A stretch of 23,476 bases of DNA from a virus, in the IMG/VR virus record IMGVR_UViG_3300009094_000074, positions 1 to 23,476 of that record; one strand, written 5' to 3'. Of the stretch, positions 5,930 through 14,566 are shown one piece after another; the stretch's first letter is position 1, and each line of letters opens with the position of its first letter. The position numbers and the translations under genes were made by a program. The notes below the pieces were generated by a model. It did not search any database. It was not told where the DNA came from and worked only from the letters and a program-made list of their open reading frames with translations.

Positions 5930-8900
5930 TCACTTGGGCGACACTCCGAACTCTCCCATGATCGGAGAGCCTTCTTCTTGAGAGAGACGCCTTCTCTCGA
6001 TGTACGAATACTGCTGCCACTGTACCGTCGCTCCTGGAGGGGTGAGTTGGCACAGGACATAGTCACCAAATTCAAGGGTAAGGATAGCATCCCTCTGGGT
6101 AGTATCTGCCCCATTCAGTAGAAAGTTAGTTATGCGGGCAGTGTTAGATGCGTAGCGAGCAAGCAGGCCATCCACGTATGCCTGCGCATCTGCATCTGAC
6201 ACAAGGGGGATGCCGTCAATCTGCAAAACGTACTCGCCGTCCTCCTCGATGAGGTCAAGATCCTCTGCGATGAACGTTACCTCATCCTCACGTGTACCCA
6301 CGACCTTGTTGTAGTAGAACGTATCTGTGTCTGACGTGTTCATTCCCTCGTACTGGACGCCAGTAGGACCAATGGTGAACTCCGGCGTCGTCACATCTTC
6401 TCTGTAGTCGTTGTCACGGAACGTCGGGTACCCTTCACGTGAGAAGAAAAACAATGAAGGTTCCGTCTCTGCGAAGAGAACTTCATCAAGGAGTTCCTGT
6501 GGGGGCAGTCCTGCGTATCTCGCAGGTACCATCGTCTTCGTTCCAGGATCGATCTGGTAGGGGAGAGAAAACTTCCCCATTGTGTTCAGGACGTTGACGA
6601 GGCGCTCGCCAGATAGTGACTCCTCTAACCCGTAGAACGCAGCGTTGTACCTTGCAAGCGCGCGATCTACGGTGAAGAATTTCTCGTAGATACCCAACCG
6701 TGCAATTCGCCCATCGAAGTAAGCACCTGCACTTCCAAGACCTGCGATCCACTGGTTCCTTCCAATAGCACAGGTGCCCGCGACAGCAGTAGCGTTCACG
6801 ATGCCAAGAGAAGACCCAACCTCAACTCCGTTGAGGTACACGAACATCTCTCCACCATCTGCTCGTGTAGCACAGACGTGGTACCAAGTCCCTACACTCG
6901 TGGTTCCAGCAAAGACAACTCCGTCTGCACCAAACTCATCTTCAATCTCCCAAGATACTCCTCCGCCTGCATCGATCCGGACAAACCCTGGAATGAAGTC
7001 AACTCCAGCCTTGGTTGTCTTCGGGAAAGAGAAGATGGTCATATCAGAGGAGAGGCTGTCGAGATTTACCCAGGCCTCGATGGTGATCTCCTCTGTGTCC
7101 ACGAGTTCGCCAGAATCAATCGTGAAGGTGGCGTACTCATTCTGCGCTTTTCTAAACCGCACACACGTAGCGTCATCTCCAAAGATTGGACCTTCTTCCC
7201 CAAGAAGTGGAGTGTTCTTGTAGGTACCAGAAGGCCCGGCGATACCTGTCAGGTCTGCACGTGTCTCGCGAGTACGCCACTTCTTGATTCTCTTCTTCTT
7301 CCCTTTCTTCGGCCCTTTCTTGTACTTGATTACCTTCGTGTGGGCAACCATCTTCGTGCCTCTTTGCTCGTCGAGGTTGTAGAGAACGAAAGGATCGTCT
7401 GCCTGCTGCAACTCATCGTACTCTACAACGTCAGGGAGAGAGTGAATGAAGTTCGACCTAGCGAAGAACTTGCGTCCATCCGTAGCACGCATTCTCGCTG
7501 TCATCTCCCCGATGCCTGAATCATCCCAGGTTGGTCCCCACGTGTCCGTGTACCCGTAGAAGACAGGGTAGGTCTTTCCATTTGTCTGAATCCTGTGCCA
7601 GATAGTCCTATTCTGTCGAACGAGTCCAGCCATGGGACCACCCAGAATATTTGCTGAATCGAATGCTGCTGTTTCCCCCGTGACTCCACCTGTGACGTTA
7701 TCTGTGCGTAGAGGCAGAACAGGTACTGCAGATTCACAGAAGATGCCATCGTCAAGCCAGAACGTCGTTGCAGCAGTTCCTGACAGGGATACTCTCACGC
7801 GAGCACGTGCTGTGTTCGCAGGTGCAGTCGCGATCAAGTAAATCCACCTGAAATCAGTACGTGCAGACCTTGGAGTGGAGAAGGTAGTGGAGAGAACTGT
7901 GTCTGCGGAATTGCGCCACTCGATACCGATCCGGATCTGGTCGAAGGCATCCCCCGACATAAGGATCGCAGCAAAGTAAGTGTTGCCTGCAATGAGGCCA
8001 GTGAAGGATGCGTTTGAGGGTGCCTGTGCGATGAACACACCTTGCCCAGAAGCTGCGCCATTCGTGACAACCTTCAGGGAACCTGTCCCATGCGCAGACC
8101 TCGTCGTGTCCTGTGTCGTCGTTGTTGTGCCCCCACCTGCAGACGAGATGCCGTTCTTGTTTGTCTCAAAATCTGAGTTCTCGATGATCTGGTGGATGAC
8201 CTTGTTGAGGCCTACCGTTTGGTAGACACTCGGCCGTGTCTCTGGCGTCACGTCTGCGAGCGTATGTCCGACACAATAAGCATCGTGGCGGACAACGTTT
8301 GTAAATGCTGACGCGTTCCTGTAGAGGCCAATCTTGTCTGCAATAGGAGGAACTGTTGCGTCACCCTTCACCATTGGAATCGTCTGGATGCCGGATTCCA
8401 GAGCAAAAGTCTTCCACTCCTCGCCCCATCTGCGCATCTGCACCATGATGAAGCCATCTTTCTTTGTTGACCACTTGATGATGTAGCGCAGATCGACCCA
8501 GGCGTCTGCCTCAAAGGGCAGCATTTCGTAGTCCTTGTTGGTACCTGCGTTCGTTCCGTTGTTTGCATCTGTCAGGGTCGGGAACTCTCCTGTGTCAAGT
8601 GAAAACATGTAGCGTGTCCGTGCTGCATTAACCTGAACACGTAGAGGGGCCTGCCCGAAGCGTGAGTCCCCGATGCAATGCTGCTGGTGGAAAATCTCCC
8701 AACCTGTCGGGTGGGTCCATGGCCCCTCAGGACTCCAGGAGATGAAGTACGCGATCACCTGGCCGTCTAGGTTGCCTGTTCCGAACCCACCGTTCGGGTT
8801 ACCTCGACGCACCTCACAGCGTTCTCCTGTGGATGTCGAGAACTGGTCTCCTGACCGAACAGTGAACTTACCACACTTGGTGCCGAGACGCTTGTTAGAG

Positions 8901-9280
8901 GAGTCAGTTGTGAACTGCGCAGAAGCAGAGAATGCCTCAATGAGTCCGTTCAATTCTGTCCACTCAGGTGCCACTCCCGTACCTGCGTTCTCGAAGTCTC
9001 CCCAGAACTCGAGGTACCTCATCGTCGGCATGTTCAGTGGATTAAGGAACCCGTCCTTATTCCGCAGTATGTAGTTGCCGACCGTGGCATCGAAGTCTGC
9101 GAGTTCAGAGTCACGCCCACCCTCAACACTCCAGTTCTGCAATCTGTCTGAAACGTCAACCCAGGACTTGTCTTGCACGTCCGGAGGGTCAAACGACACC
9201 CACAGAACATGGAGAGGGTTGATGGGCTGCTCTGTTACCTCGTCAGTATCTGTCGTCTGAGCAGTTGATGTGACCTGCAT
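5930..9280 (-). CDS. Tail-tip protein with inserted polysaccharide-lyase-like, CBM-like and LamG domains
   Basis: This 1116-residue protein is the longest in the window. The N-terminus (25-100) has the WVDVSDRLQNWSV...DGFLNPLN pattern of actinophage-type minor tail proteins. The tail fold appears to resume at about 545-615 (FYGYTDTWGPTW...) and again at 885-1116. Between these lie three insertions. Residues 103-345 resemble polysaccharide lyases: GERCEVR, then YFISWSPEGPW, IFHQQHC, PLRVQV, and W-DLRYIIKWS-KKDGFI-V. Residues 361-517 look like a beta-sandwich carbohydrate-binding module (NSDFE start, FWLDDG end). Residues 629-880 form a LamG/concanavalin-A-like domain (VLYNLDEQRGT, EAWVNL, GTWYHVCATRADGGEMFVYLNG, FDGRIARLGIY) interrupted by a Lys-rich stretch at 649-668. 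Its ATG abuts the preceding stop (TAGATG). It is the likely host-recognition and glycan-degrading component of the tail tip. Confidence 0.88.
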   Translation of the reverse strand: MQVTSTAQTTDTDEVTEQPINPLHVLWVSFDPPDVQDKSWVDVSDRLQNWSVEGGRDSELADFDATVGNYILRNKDGFLNPLNMPTMRYLEFWGDFENAGTGVAPEWTELNGLIEAFSASAQFTTDSSNKRLGTKCGKFTVRSGDQFSTSTGERCEVRRGNPNGGFGTGNLDGQVIAYFISWSPEGPWTHPTGWEIFHQQHCIGDSRFGQAPLRVQVNAARTRYMFSLDTGEFPTLTDANNGTNAGTNKDYEMLPFEADAWVDLRYIIKWSTKKDGFIMVQMRRWGEEWKTFALESGIQTIPMVKGDATVPPIADKIGLYRNASAFTNVVRHDAYCVGHTLADVTPETRPSVYQTVGLNKVIHQIIENSDFETNKNGISSAGGGTTTTTQDTTRSAHGTGSLKVVTNGAASGQGVFIAQAPSNASFTGLIAGNTYFAAILMSGDAFDQIRIGIEWRNSADTVLSTTFSTPRSARTDFRWIYLIATAPANTARARVRVSLSGTAATTFWLDDGIFCESAVPVLPLRTDNVTGGVTGETAAFDSANILGGPMAGLVRQNRTIWHRIQTNGKTYPVFYGYTDTWGPTWDDSGIGEMTARMRATDGRKFFARSNFIHSLPDVVEYDELQQADDPFVLYNLDEQRGTKMVAHTKVIKYKKGPKKGKKKRIKKWRTRETRADLTGIAGPSGTYKNTPLLGEEGPIFGDDATCVRFRKAQNEYATFTIDSGELVDTEEITIEAWVNLDSLSSDMTIFSFPKTTKAGVDFIPGFVRIDAGGGVSWEIEDEFGADGVVFAGTTSVGTWYHVCATRADGGEMFVYLNGVEVGSSLGIVNATAVAGTCAIGRNQWIAGLGSAGAYFDGRIARLGIYEKFFTVDRALARYNAAFYGLEESLSGERLVNVLNTMGKFSLPYQIDPGTKTMVPARYAGLPPQELLDEVLFAETEPSLFFFSREGYPTFRDNDYREDVTTPEFTIGPTGVQYEGMNTSDTDTFYYNKVVGTREDEVTFIAEDLDLIEEDGEYVLQIDGIPLVSDADAQAYVDGLLARYASNTARITNFLLNGADTTQRDAILTLEFGDYVLCQLTPPGATVQWQQYSYIERRRLSQEEGSPIMGEFGVSPK

Positions 9281-9895
9281 CTACGCAACCCTAACAGGTT
9301 TAATCGACAGCCATCTGTCAAACCAAGTACCCTGGGTACCTCCAGATACCCGATACTGGAGCTTGACAACTGCTGAAGCTGCAAGTCCAGTCTTCACAAC
9401 TTTCTTCATCCCAGCTGCCCTGTTCGTTGCTCTTGTCGTGAACCCATCAGCATCCGCTGTTGCTGCTGCACCAAACTTCGGAGTTACAAACGCGTCATTC
9501 CCTGCAGTTGCGTTGAAGTGCTGCGCTCCAAAGTCAACCTCGTAGTCTCCTCCGAGGGGCAGAGTGATCTGGGGACCGTTAGTTGCGAGATCCAAGTAGG
9601 TGTTAGTAGAGGATGTTTCAAGAGTAGCGATAATCGCGTACAGAGGAGGACCTCCAACGAACTCCCACTTGTAGGAGGATGCGGACGCAGACCTGTATAT
9701 GAGGTGCCACTTGATTCCGTTCGTTGCGTCAGCGACGTAGTAAACCTCCTGACCATCGAACGGAGATCCAGGCAGTGAAGATACTGTCTGAATAGATGCA
9801 CGGTCGATTCCCTGTTCCATGTACCCTAGCCGTGCTGCAGACACTGGCTTCGTTACATCATTGTCAACCCAGGTTTGCTGAGTGTAGGCTGGCAC
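9281..9895 (-). CDS. Minor tail protein
   Basis: This 204-residue protein lies between the tape measure and the large tail-tip gene. Residues 8-33 (TWVDNDVTKPVSAARLGYME) match the short N-terminal segment common to many phage tail or fibre proteins. Residues 40-86 (LPGSPFDGQEVYYV, WHLIYRS, YKWEFVGG) form a typical fibre beta segment, and residues 90-204 look like a jelly-roll head domain. The GTG start overlaps the tape-measure stop by one base (TAGTG). By position it is a tail-tip or short-fibre component. No catalytic residues are seen. A Dit-like role is an alternative but the pattern fits a fibre better. Confidence 0.78.
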   Translation of the reverse strand: MPAYTQQTWVDNDVTKPVSAARLGYMEQGIDRASIQTVSSLPGSPFDGQEVYYVADATNGIKWHLIYRSASASSYKWEFVGGPPLYAIIATLETSSTNTYLDLATNGPQITLPLGGDYEVDFGAQHFNATAGNDAFVTPKFGAAATADADGFTTRATNRAAGMKKVVKTGLAASAVVKLQYRVSGGTQGTWFDRWLSIKPVRVA

Positions 9896-12273
9896 TAGGC
9901 AGCTCCGTTCGACATCTCGTACCTGGTTTGACCCATGCGTACGAGCTTGTAGAGTTCGTCGGCAACATCGCGTGAACCCAATCCGATAATCGTTCCAACG
10001 TTGAGATGCACAGTGACTGGGTTATTCGCGGGTACAGACTGACGCAACGCTCCAACGCTCTGAGGTTGACGGGAGGGGGTCCCTGTGACGTGTTGGACCA
10101 TGTGTCGTACCTCGTGAGACAAAGAGCGTGGGATTGCTGCTGCACCCTTCGCAATACCTTCCGCGATGCCTTGAGAGATCGGCACGCCAACCTGGTCACG
10201 AAACACCTTCGACGGCGAATCAATCCCAAGACCCTTCTTCGCCCACGAAAGCGCTCCTTCTGCACCATCGACAATTGCTCCGCCCAACCTGCTCGCGAGG
10301 TCACCGATTCCTGAGATGATCCCATCGACAATCGCCTTGCCGAGTTGCATGCCATATCCGAGAAACAGTCCAACGAACCCTCTGATTACGTCGATGATGC
10401 CGTTGAACTTGTTAGAGATCATCGTCTTGATTGTCTCAATGACGGTTGAGGCAGCCTCTTTCACTCGGTTCCAAATCGTGCGCACCACCCCCACGACTGG
10501 AGAGAGCACTGTCTTGACGACACCGACGATGGCGCCAACAACGTCAGAGATGAATCCTTTGACTGCATTGAAGATGGAGACAGTCAGGTTGTAGATCGAG
10601 CGCCACTTGCGAATAATCGCTGCTGCGATGAGTGCAGTGCCGAGAGTCATGATGACTAGAAGTAGAGGCCACCACTTACGGAAGAACCCTGCGATCGCTG
10701 TGAAAATCCTTGTAGCGATGTTCTTGATCTGGTTGAAGTACTTGAACACGAGAGCAGGAAGGGCGAGTAGACCTCCTGAGAAGATAACAGCGAGCAGCAT
10801 CCAGTGGTCACGGATGAAGTTCACAGTCGCAAGGACAGAGGACTTCAGAACCTCCCATGTCCCTAGTACGATGTTCCTAAATGTCTCTGAGCGCTTCCAC
10901 AGCACGACAAGTGCAACACCAAGACCTACAAGTGCTGCAACAAGCAGGACAACAGGGTTCGCAGCCATTGCTGCATCAAGCAAGAACATTGCTGCTGCGT
11001 AGGCCTTCGTTGCAGTTGATACTGCCATCGTAATCGTCTTGTAGGTCACAAACGCGGCAGTGAGACCTGCAACAAGTGCCGTAAGGACCGGCACCCCTGT
11101 GATGAGGTTATAGATTGCCTCCACACCAGAAGAGATAGCAGAGAAGAAAGCGATAATCCTGTCAGGGTCAATCGAGGCAATAAACCGTGACATAGCGCGC
11201 ACAAGAGACTCTGCCGCTGGCAAAAGCGCTGTACCCAACTGAATCGCAAGCGTCTCTGCAGCAGATCCGAACGCCTGCAGCGCACCGTTAAAGCCTTTGG
11301 TGCGTGCCTCTGCAAACTGCTGCGCTTCTCCCCCCTTCGTGATTGCATCATGGAACTTGTTCCACCCGTCCGTACCTGCCCGCATTTGGATCCGCGCAGC
11401 ACGAATCGCGTCAGACCCGAAGATCGTATAGAGGGCAGCATTCCTCTGTTTCTGCGACATCCCGTCCATCGCACTATTCAGTTCGGTGATGATCTCAGGC
11501 ATGCTCTTCATGTTCCCTGAAGAGTCATAGACCTGAATACCGAGCTCTTTCATCAGATCAGATGCCTTCTGCGTGGGAGCAGTCAGACGGTTAATCATCG
11601 TCTTCAGGGACGTACCTGCATCAGACCCGACAACTCCTGCGTTCGCCATCAGACCTAGGGAGGTCGTCAGTTCGTCAATCGTGTGCCCCGTACCAGCGAA
11701 CTGTGCAGACGCCATCTGGAAACCGAGTGCCACGTCAGTCATGTCCGCAGTCGACTTGTTTGCAGTCGCCGTGAAGAGATCGGCAACAGTCGTCGCTTCC
11801 TTACCGTTCAGGGAGAACGCAGACAGCGCACGTGCGACAATCGTTGCCGAGTCTGCGAACCCCATGTTCGCTGCAAGACCCAGTTGCAGGGTCCCGCGGG
11901 TCGCACCGAGGATCTGGTTGACGGATAGACCACCTTTAGCGAGTTCCTGCATCGCGTCCGCTGCATCCTTCGCAGACACGTTCGGCAGTTTGAAATCTGC
12001 ACCAAGGGCAATCGCTTCCTTGTCGAGTGCGTTCATCTGGTCTGCAGTCGCGCCCGACACAGCCTGGAGGATGTTCATTGACTGCTGGAAGTTACCTGCA
12101 GCGCGAAGCGACACAATGCCGATACCAGTCACTGCGAGACCGATACCGGCAGCCGCACGTGTCACGAGGCCGCCCGTACGCAGCATGGACGCGTTCGCAA
12201 TCGCCATCGACCTGTAGAACCCAGAGGTGTCTGCAGTCAGGCGTGCTACGAGCTGGGCGACAGTGAGTGGCAT
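9895..12273 (-). CDS. Tape measure protein
   Basis: This 792-residue protein sets tail length and is threaded through the tail tube. Residues 5-60 are Ala-rich helix; residues about 60-330 carry the TP901-type minor-tail core (AAGNFQQSMNILQAVSGAT, AMQELAKGGLSVNQILG, AGVVGSDAGTSLKTMINRL). Hydrophobic membrane-type segments lie at about 395-465, 490-515 and 540-560, followed by helical repeats and a C-terminal Gly/Ser-rich region. At about 0.15 nm per residue it predicts a tail of roughly 120 nm. ATG directly abuts the TAG of the frameshifted chaperone product (TAGATG). Longest in the tube module and immediately downstream of gpG/gpGT, it fits the conserved siphovirus order. Confidence 0.95.
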   Translation of the reverse strand: MPLTVAQLVARLTADTSGFYRSMAIANASMLRTGGLVTRAAAGIGLAVTGIGIVSLRAAGNFQQSMNILQAVSGATADQMNALDKEAIALGADFKLPNVSAKDAADAMQELAKGGLSVNQILGATRGTLQLGLAANMGFADSATIVARALSAFSLNGKEATTVADLFTATANKSTADMTDVALGFQMASAQFAGTGHTIDELTTSLGLMANAGVVGSDAGTSLKTMINRLTAPTQKASDLMKELGIQVYDSSGNMKSMPEIITELNSAMDGMSQKQRNAALYTIFGSDAIRAARIQMRAGTDGWNKFHDAITKGGEAQQFAEARTKGFNGALQAFGSAAETLAIQLGTALLPAAESLVRAMSRFIASIDPDRIIAFFSAISSGVEAIYNLITGVPVLTALVAGLTAAFVTYKTITMAVSTATKAYAAAMFLLDAAMAANPVVLLVAALVGLGVALVVLWKRSETFRNIVLGTWEVLKSSVLATVNFIRDHWMLLAVIFSGGLLALPALVFKYFNQIKNIATRIFTAIAGFFRKWWPLLLVIMTLGTALIAAAIIRKWRSIYNLTVSIFNAVKGFISDVVGAIVGVVKTVLSPVVGVVRTIWNRVKEAASTVIETIKTMISNKFNGIIDVIRGFVGLFLGYGMQLGKAIVDGIISGIGDLASRLGGAIVDGAEGALSWAKKGLGIDSPSKVFRDQVGVPISQGIAEGIAKGAAAIPRSLSHEVRHMVQHVTGTPSRQPQSVGALRQSVPANNPVTVHLNVGTIIGLGSRDVADELYKLVRMGQTRYEMSNGAA

Positions 12274-12579
12274 CTACCTCTTGCGTCCGAAGAACCGATT
12301 CATTTTCTTCTGCTTCTTCTCTTCTGCTTGCCCCTCAGCGGACATAACAGCGATCACGTGGTTGTAGTACCAGACGGGTTTCTCGACTACGACCCACGGT
12401 GGGCAGCCAAATCGATCGGCTGCTCGCTGAAGAAGGAACCAGTCCGGGACGCGTCCTGCTCGTCCGTCGAATTGGAGGTACTTGGTGAGGTCCCGGACTT
12501 CTGAGGGTCCGGCATCAGGTCTTGGGAGATCCCTTGCATGATGGTGCCGAGAACCACCAGCGGCAACCTCTTGATCTCC
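12274..12579 (-). CDS. Tail assembly chaperone gpGT-like extension, read by -1 frameshift
   Basis: On the - strand the frame ending at TAG 12276-12274 is open back to a TGA at 12582-12580, entirely in the -1 frame relative to the gpG-like gene. It contains no ATG, GTG or TTG before a GTG at 12357, yet from 12498 on it encodes protein-like sequence with many aromatic residues (LTKYLQFDGRAGRVPDWFLL, CPPWVVV, PVWYYNHVIAVM) and a basic end (FFGRKR). Expression therefore most likely needs slippage from the upstream frame, as in lambda G/GT and most siphoviruses. No canonical XXXYYYZ heptamer is visible in the overlap; C-CCU at about 12507-12504 permits P-site re-pairing only. The extension is about 74 residues from the likely shift zone and abuts the tape measure. 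Confidence 0.78.
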   Translation of the reverse strand, partial: GDQEVAAGGSRHHHARDLPRPDAGPSEVRDLTKYLQFDGRAGRVPDWFLLQRAADRFGCPPWVVVEKPVWYYNHVIAVMSAEGQAEEKKQKKMNRFFGRKR

Positions 12580-12824
12580 TCACCGTTGCACGGAAGAGGG
12601 GTTCCATCCTCACGGAGAAGATCCCAATCGACAAGGATGGGCTCAAGAACGAGACCTGCAACGTCGCCCTCGAACCCACCCTCCATCGCATCTTTGATCT
12701 TGTCCGAGATCTCGAGAGTGAGTTCGCCAGGCTTGTACTCCACCCTGATCGGTTCATCCTCACCCTCGACTGGAATGTCAACTACTCGGTTGGCACCTTT
12801 CAGCTGGTTAACACGAAGCGGCAT
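12387..12824 (-). CDS. Tail assembly chaperone gpG-like
   Basis: This 145-residue zero-frame product precedes the tape measure and should coat it during tail assembly. It starts MPLRVNQLKGANRVVDIPVE with a strong aaaggagag ribosome site just upstream. Residues 1-100 form a compact, acidic alpha/beta-like domain (GEDEPIRVEYKPGELTLE, LVLEPILVDWDLLREDGTPL). The last 45 residues are Ser/Thr/Asp-rich and of low complexity, as expected where the same DNA is selected in the -1 frame. The gene lies between the 86-residue acidic gene and the tape measure, the standard chaperone position. Confidence 0.85.
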   Translation of the reverse strand: MPLRVNQLKGANRVVDIPVEGEDEPIRVEYKPGELTLEISDKIKDAMEGGFEGDVAGLVLEPILVDWDLLREDGTPLPCNGEEIKRLPLVVLGTIMQGISQDLMPDPQKSGTSPSTSNSTDEQDASRTGSFFSEQPIDLAAHRGS

Positions 12825-12842
12825 ATCTCTCCTTTGTTGAAA

Positions 12843-13103
12843 CTACCCCTCTGGAGGGGCCTCTGCAAGTTCGACAGCATCCGAAGCGAGTGCAGACGTG
12901 TCGTCCCTGTACGAGTCCTCAAGCGGCACTTCCTTGCTGTCGCTCTTCGCAAGCGTACGCCCGCGGAGGATGTGCTTGTCGATGAACTTCGGATCGTCCT
13001 CGACCCTCTGCGGACCTGGATCCTCTCGCGGGTTGTACTTCGGGTCCACGACTGGACCGGTAGCGGCCCATTCCTCAGCTGCCTTTGAGTTCTTATCAGC
13101 CAT
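12843..13103 (-). CDS. Small charged protein between major tail protein and chaperone
   Basis: This 86-residue hydrophilic protein (MADKNSKAAEEW...) is rich in Asp, Glu, Pro and Lys, with DPKYNPREDPGPQRVEDDP in the middle and no hydrophobic core; it may be disordered. A strong aaggaggg ribosome site precedes the ATG, and the gene tiles between its neighbours with gaps of 9 and 18 nt. Many siphoviruses have a small gene here, often of unknown role. A tail-tube accessory or chaperone helper is possible. Confidence 0.75.
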   Translation of the reverse strand: MADKNSKAAEEWAATGPVVDPKYNPREDPGPQRVEDDPKFIDKHILRGRTLAKSDSKEVPLEDSYRDDTSALASDAVELAEAPPEG

Positions 13104-13112
13104 GTCCCTCCT

Positions 13113-14099
13113 TTAGAGAGCCGAGACCTTGTTGACGACGTTGGTCGTGAAGGCCTTACCCCACGCACCGTCATGTACCATATCGTAGGTAATGTCGATC
13201 ACGTAGAGGCCTTCGTTCTCATCAAAGTCACCAACATCTGCGACCTTGACAGCGCAGTCCCACGTCCACGAGTACGGAACAGTCGCTGCACCTGCGAGCG
13301 TGGGTGATGTTGCCTTGATACGGAGGAACTTGGTCGTACCTCCACGCATATCGGTCAACCACGCCATGCCTGCAGCATCTGCCTCGAGGGTCAACGCGAC
13401 CTGTGCAGTCGGTTCAGTCTCAACATGCGCGGCGTAGGAGTTGTTCGCTGTGTTCAGCACCCAGACAGGAGCGTACCTGTCACCGAGGGTGAGTGTCGCC
13501 TCGATGCAGCGCGTGAGTTTCGTCGTCCCGAGACCTGCGGACGTCGTGTCGAGGTAGATGTCGATGTCCGTTGGGAGTACCGGAACCTGAGCAAGGGAGG
13601 TCGGACCGGCGGTCATCGTGATACCGTCCGAAATGCGCTGCCCGAATCCACCTCCGCCAATCGTCACACCGTCTCTGTTGAGGGTGATCTCGACTGCATT
13701 GATGAGGCCGTAGTTGAACTTGTGCGCCCTGACGACTCCACCGACCTCGATGGTGTACGTCTTCGGCGTGTCCTCTGCTGAGGTCGCCGGCGTGAAGGTC
13801 CACGTCTGCGCTGACGTGTCCGAGACAGAAGGTGCGGACGGCGCGACGATTGCTGACGCGAACGCATAGATCAGTTCGGAGTAGTCGCCAACACCATCGA
13901 GGTCGAACTCGACAAACTCCTTGCCGGGAGTCTCGATTGTGGCGAACTTGTTTCCGAACGCCCGAAATCGCTGCATGTCCACAGCGACTCCTGGAACGAA
14001 TCCGATGGAGTTGAGCTTCTTGTTGGCAGCGACGTTCGTGCCCGGCGTGGATTCGACACCGATCTGAACGCCCTGCGTCAGTGCTGATCGTTCAGCCAT
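13113..14099 (-). CDS. Major tail (tube) protein
   Basis: This 328-residue beta-rich protein would stack as hexameric rings to form the tail tube. It opens MAERSALTQGVQIGVESTPG, characteristic of tube proteins with an early GxESTPGT segment. Beta-strand stretches follow (TWTFTP, YTIEVGGVVRAHKFNYGLINAVEITLNR in parts), then the C-terminal SWTWDCAVKVADVGDFDENEG region. Ribosome site aggaggag stands just upstream. It follows the tail terminator and precedes the chaperones, the expected order. It is long enough for one extra domain beyond the minimal tube fold, although no separate Ig-like tail is obvious. Confidence 0.9.
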   Translation of the reverse strand: MAERSALTQGVQIGVESTPGTNVAANKKLNSIGFVPGVAVDMQRFRAFGNKFATIETPGKEFVEFDLDGVGDYSELIYAFASAIVAPSAPSVSDTSAQTWTFTPATSAEDTPKTYTIEVGGVVRAHKFNYGLINAVEITLNRDGVTIGGGGFGQRISDGITMTAGPTSLAQVPVLPTDIDIYLDTTSAGLGTTKLTRCIEATLTLGDRYAPVWVLNTANNSYAAHVETEPTAQVALTLEADAAGMAWLTDMRGGTTKFLRIKATSPTLAGAATVPYSWTWDCAVKVADVGDFDENEGLYVIDITYDMVHDGAWGKAFTTNVVNKVSAL

Positions 14100-14110
14100 T
14101 TACACTCCTC

Positions 14111-14566
14111 CTACTTGCTCTGGACTATTGTACGGTAGAGTCCCCCGGCATGTCTATACCCTTCCTCGGTGTCTTCTTCTTCAGGAAGAGTGAAGGACTC
14201 TATCCGGACACAGGACATTACCCTGATCGTTGACGTCTCACCGTTCGTATCGTGCAGGACGGTGTCGAGCCTATCTGCGATTGGTACGAGGGGGGCGAGG
14301 CCTCGTCCTTTCGTCACGGCTGCGATGAGCCAGTCGAGTTGCACCATGATCCGTTCTGTCGGATTCCCGATGCCGCGTACGTCATTCCGCGTCTGCACGT
14401 GGAAGCGCACAGCAGGAGGTTCTATGTCAGGCGGGATGAGCCCGAAGAAGATGCCCGAGATCATTGGGTCACCCGTCTCCATTAGTCCTCCTGCACCTGT
14501 GTCCGCCCTGACCTTCGCCGTGATCCACTCTGCAGTATGCAGTTCTTCATTCTGATTCGCTGGCAT
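14111..14566 (-). CDS. Tail terminator protein
   Basis: This 151-residue protein should cap the growing tail tube and join it to the connector. Residues 12-30 form a short helix (EWITAKVRADTG), followed by beta strands with AVRFHVQTRNDVRG and a C-terminal segment (RIESFTLPEEEDTEEGYRHA, GGLYRTIVQ) like tail terminator or DUF3168-type proteins, where a GYRHxGG-Y strand near the end is common. It overlaps the upstream gp10-like gene by one base (TGATG) and precedes the tube protein. The assignment rests on motif feel plus conserved position. Confidence 0.75.
   Translation of the reverse strand: MPANQNEELHTAEWITAKVRADTGAGGLMETGDPMISGIFFGLIPPDIEPPAVRFHVQTRNDVRGIGNPTERIMVQLDWLIAAVTKGRGLAPLVPIADRLDTVLHDTNGETSTIRVMSCVRIESFTLPEEEDTEEGYRHAGGLYRTIVQSK

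Noticed and set aside
6878-7519. 213-residue + strand open frame opposite the tail-tip gene
   Set aside because: Antisense to a well-supported gene, composition is that of a mirror frame, and there is no ribosome site or domain pattern.
11573-12217. 214-residue + strand open frame opposite the tape measure
   Set aside because: Ala/Ser/Arg-biased mirror of the tape-measure codons; no ribosome site, no recognisable motif.
12504-12540. CCCAAG in the gpG overlap as slippery site
   Set aside because: It is out of register with the zero-frame codons (tcc caa g), so tandem -1 slippage would not re-pair.
12515-12781. 88-residue - strand frame within the gpG-like gene (the +1 frame)
   Set aside because: Its end does not connect to the conserved extension before the tape measure; the extension lies in the -1 frame, and this frame has Arg/Ser-rich shadow composition.
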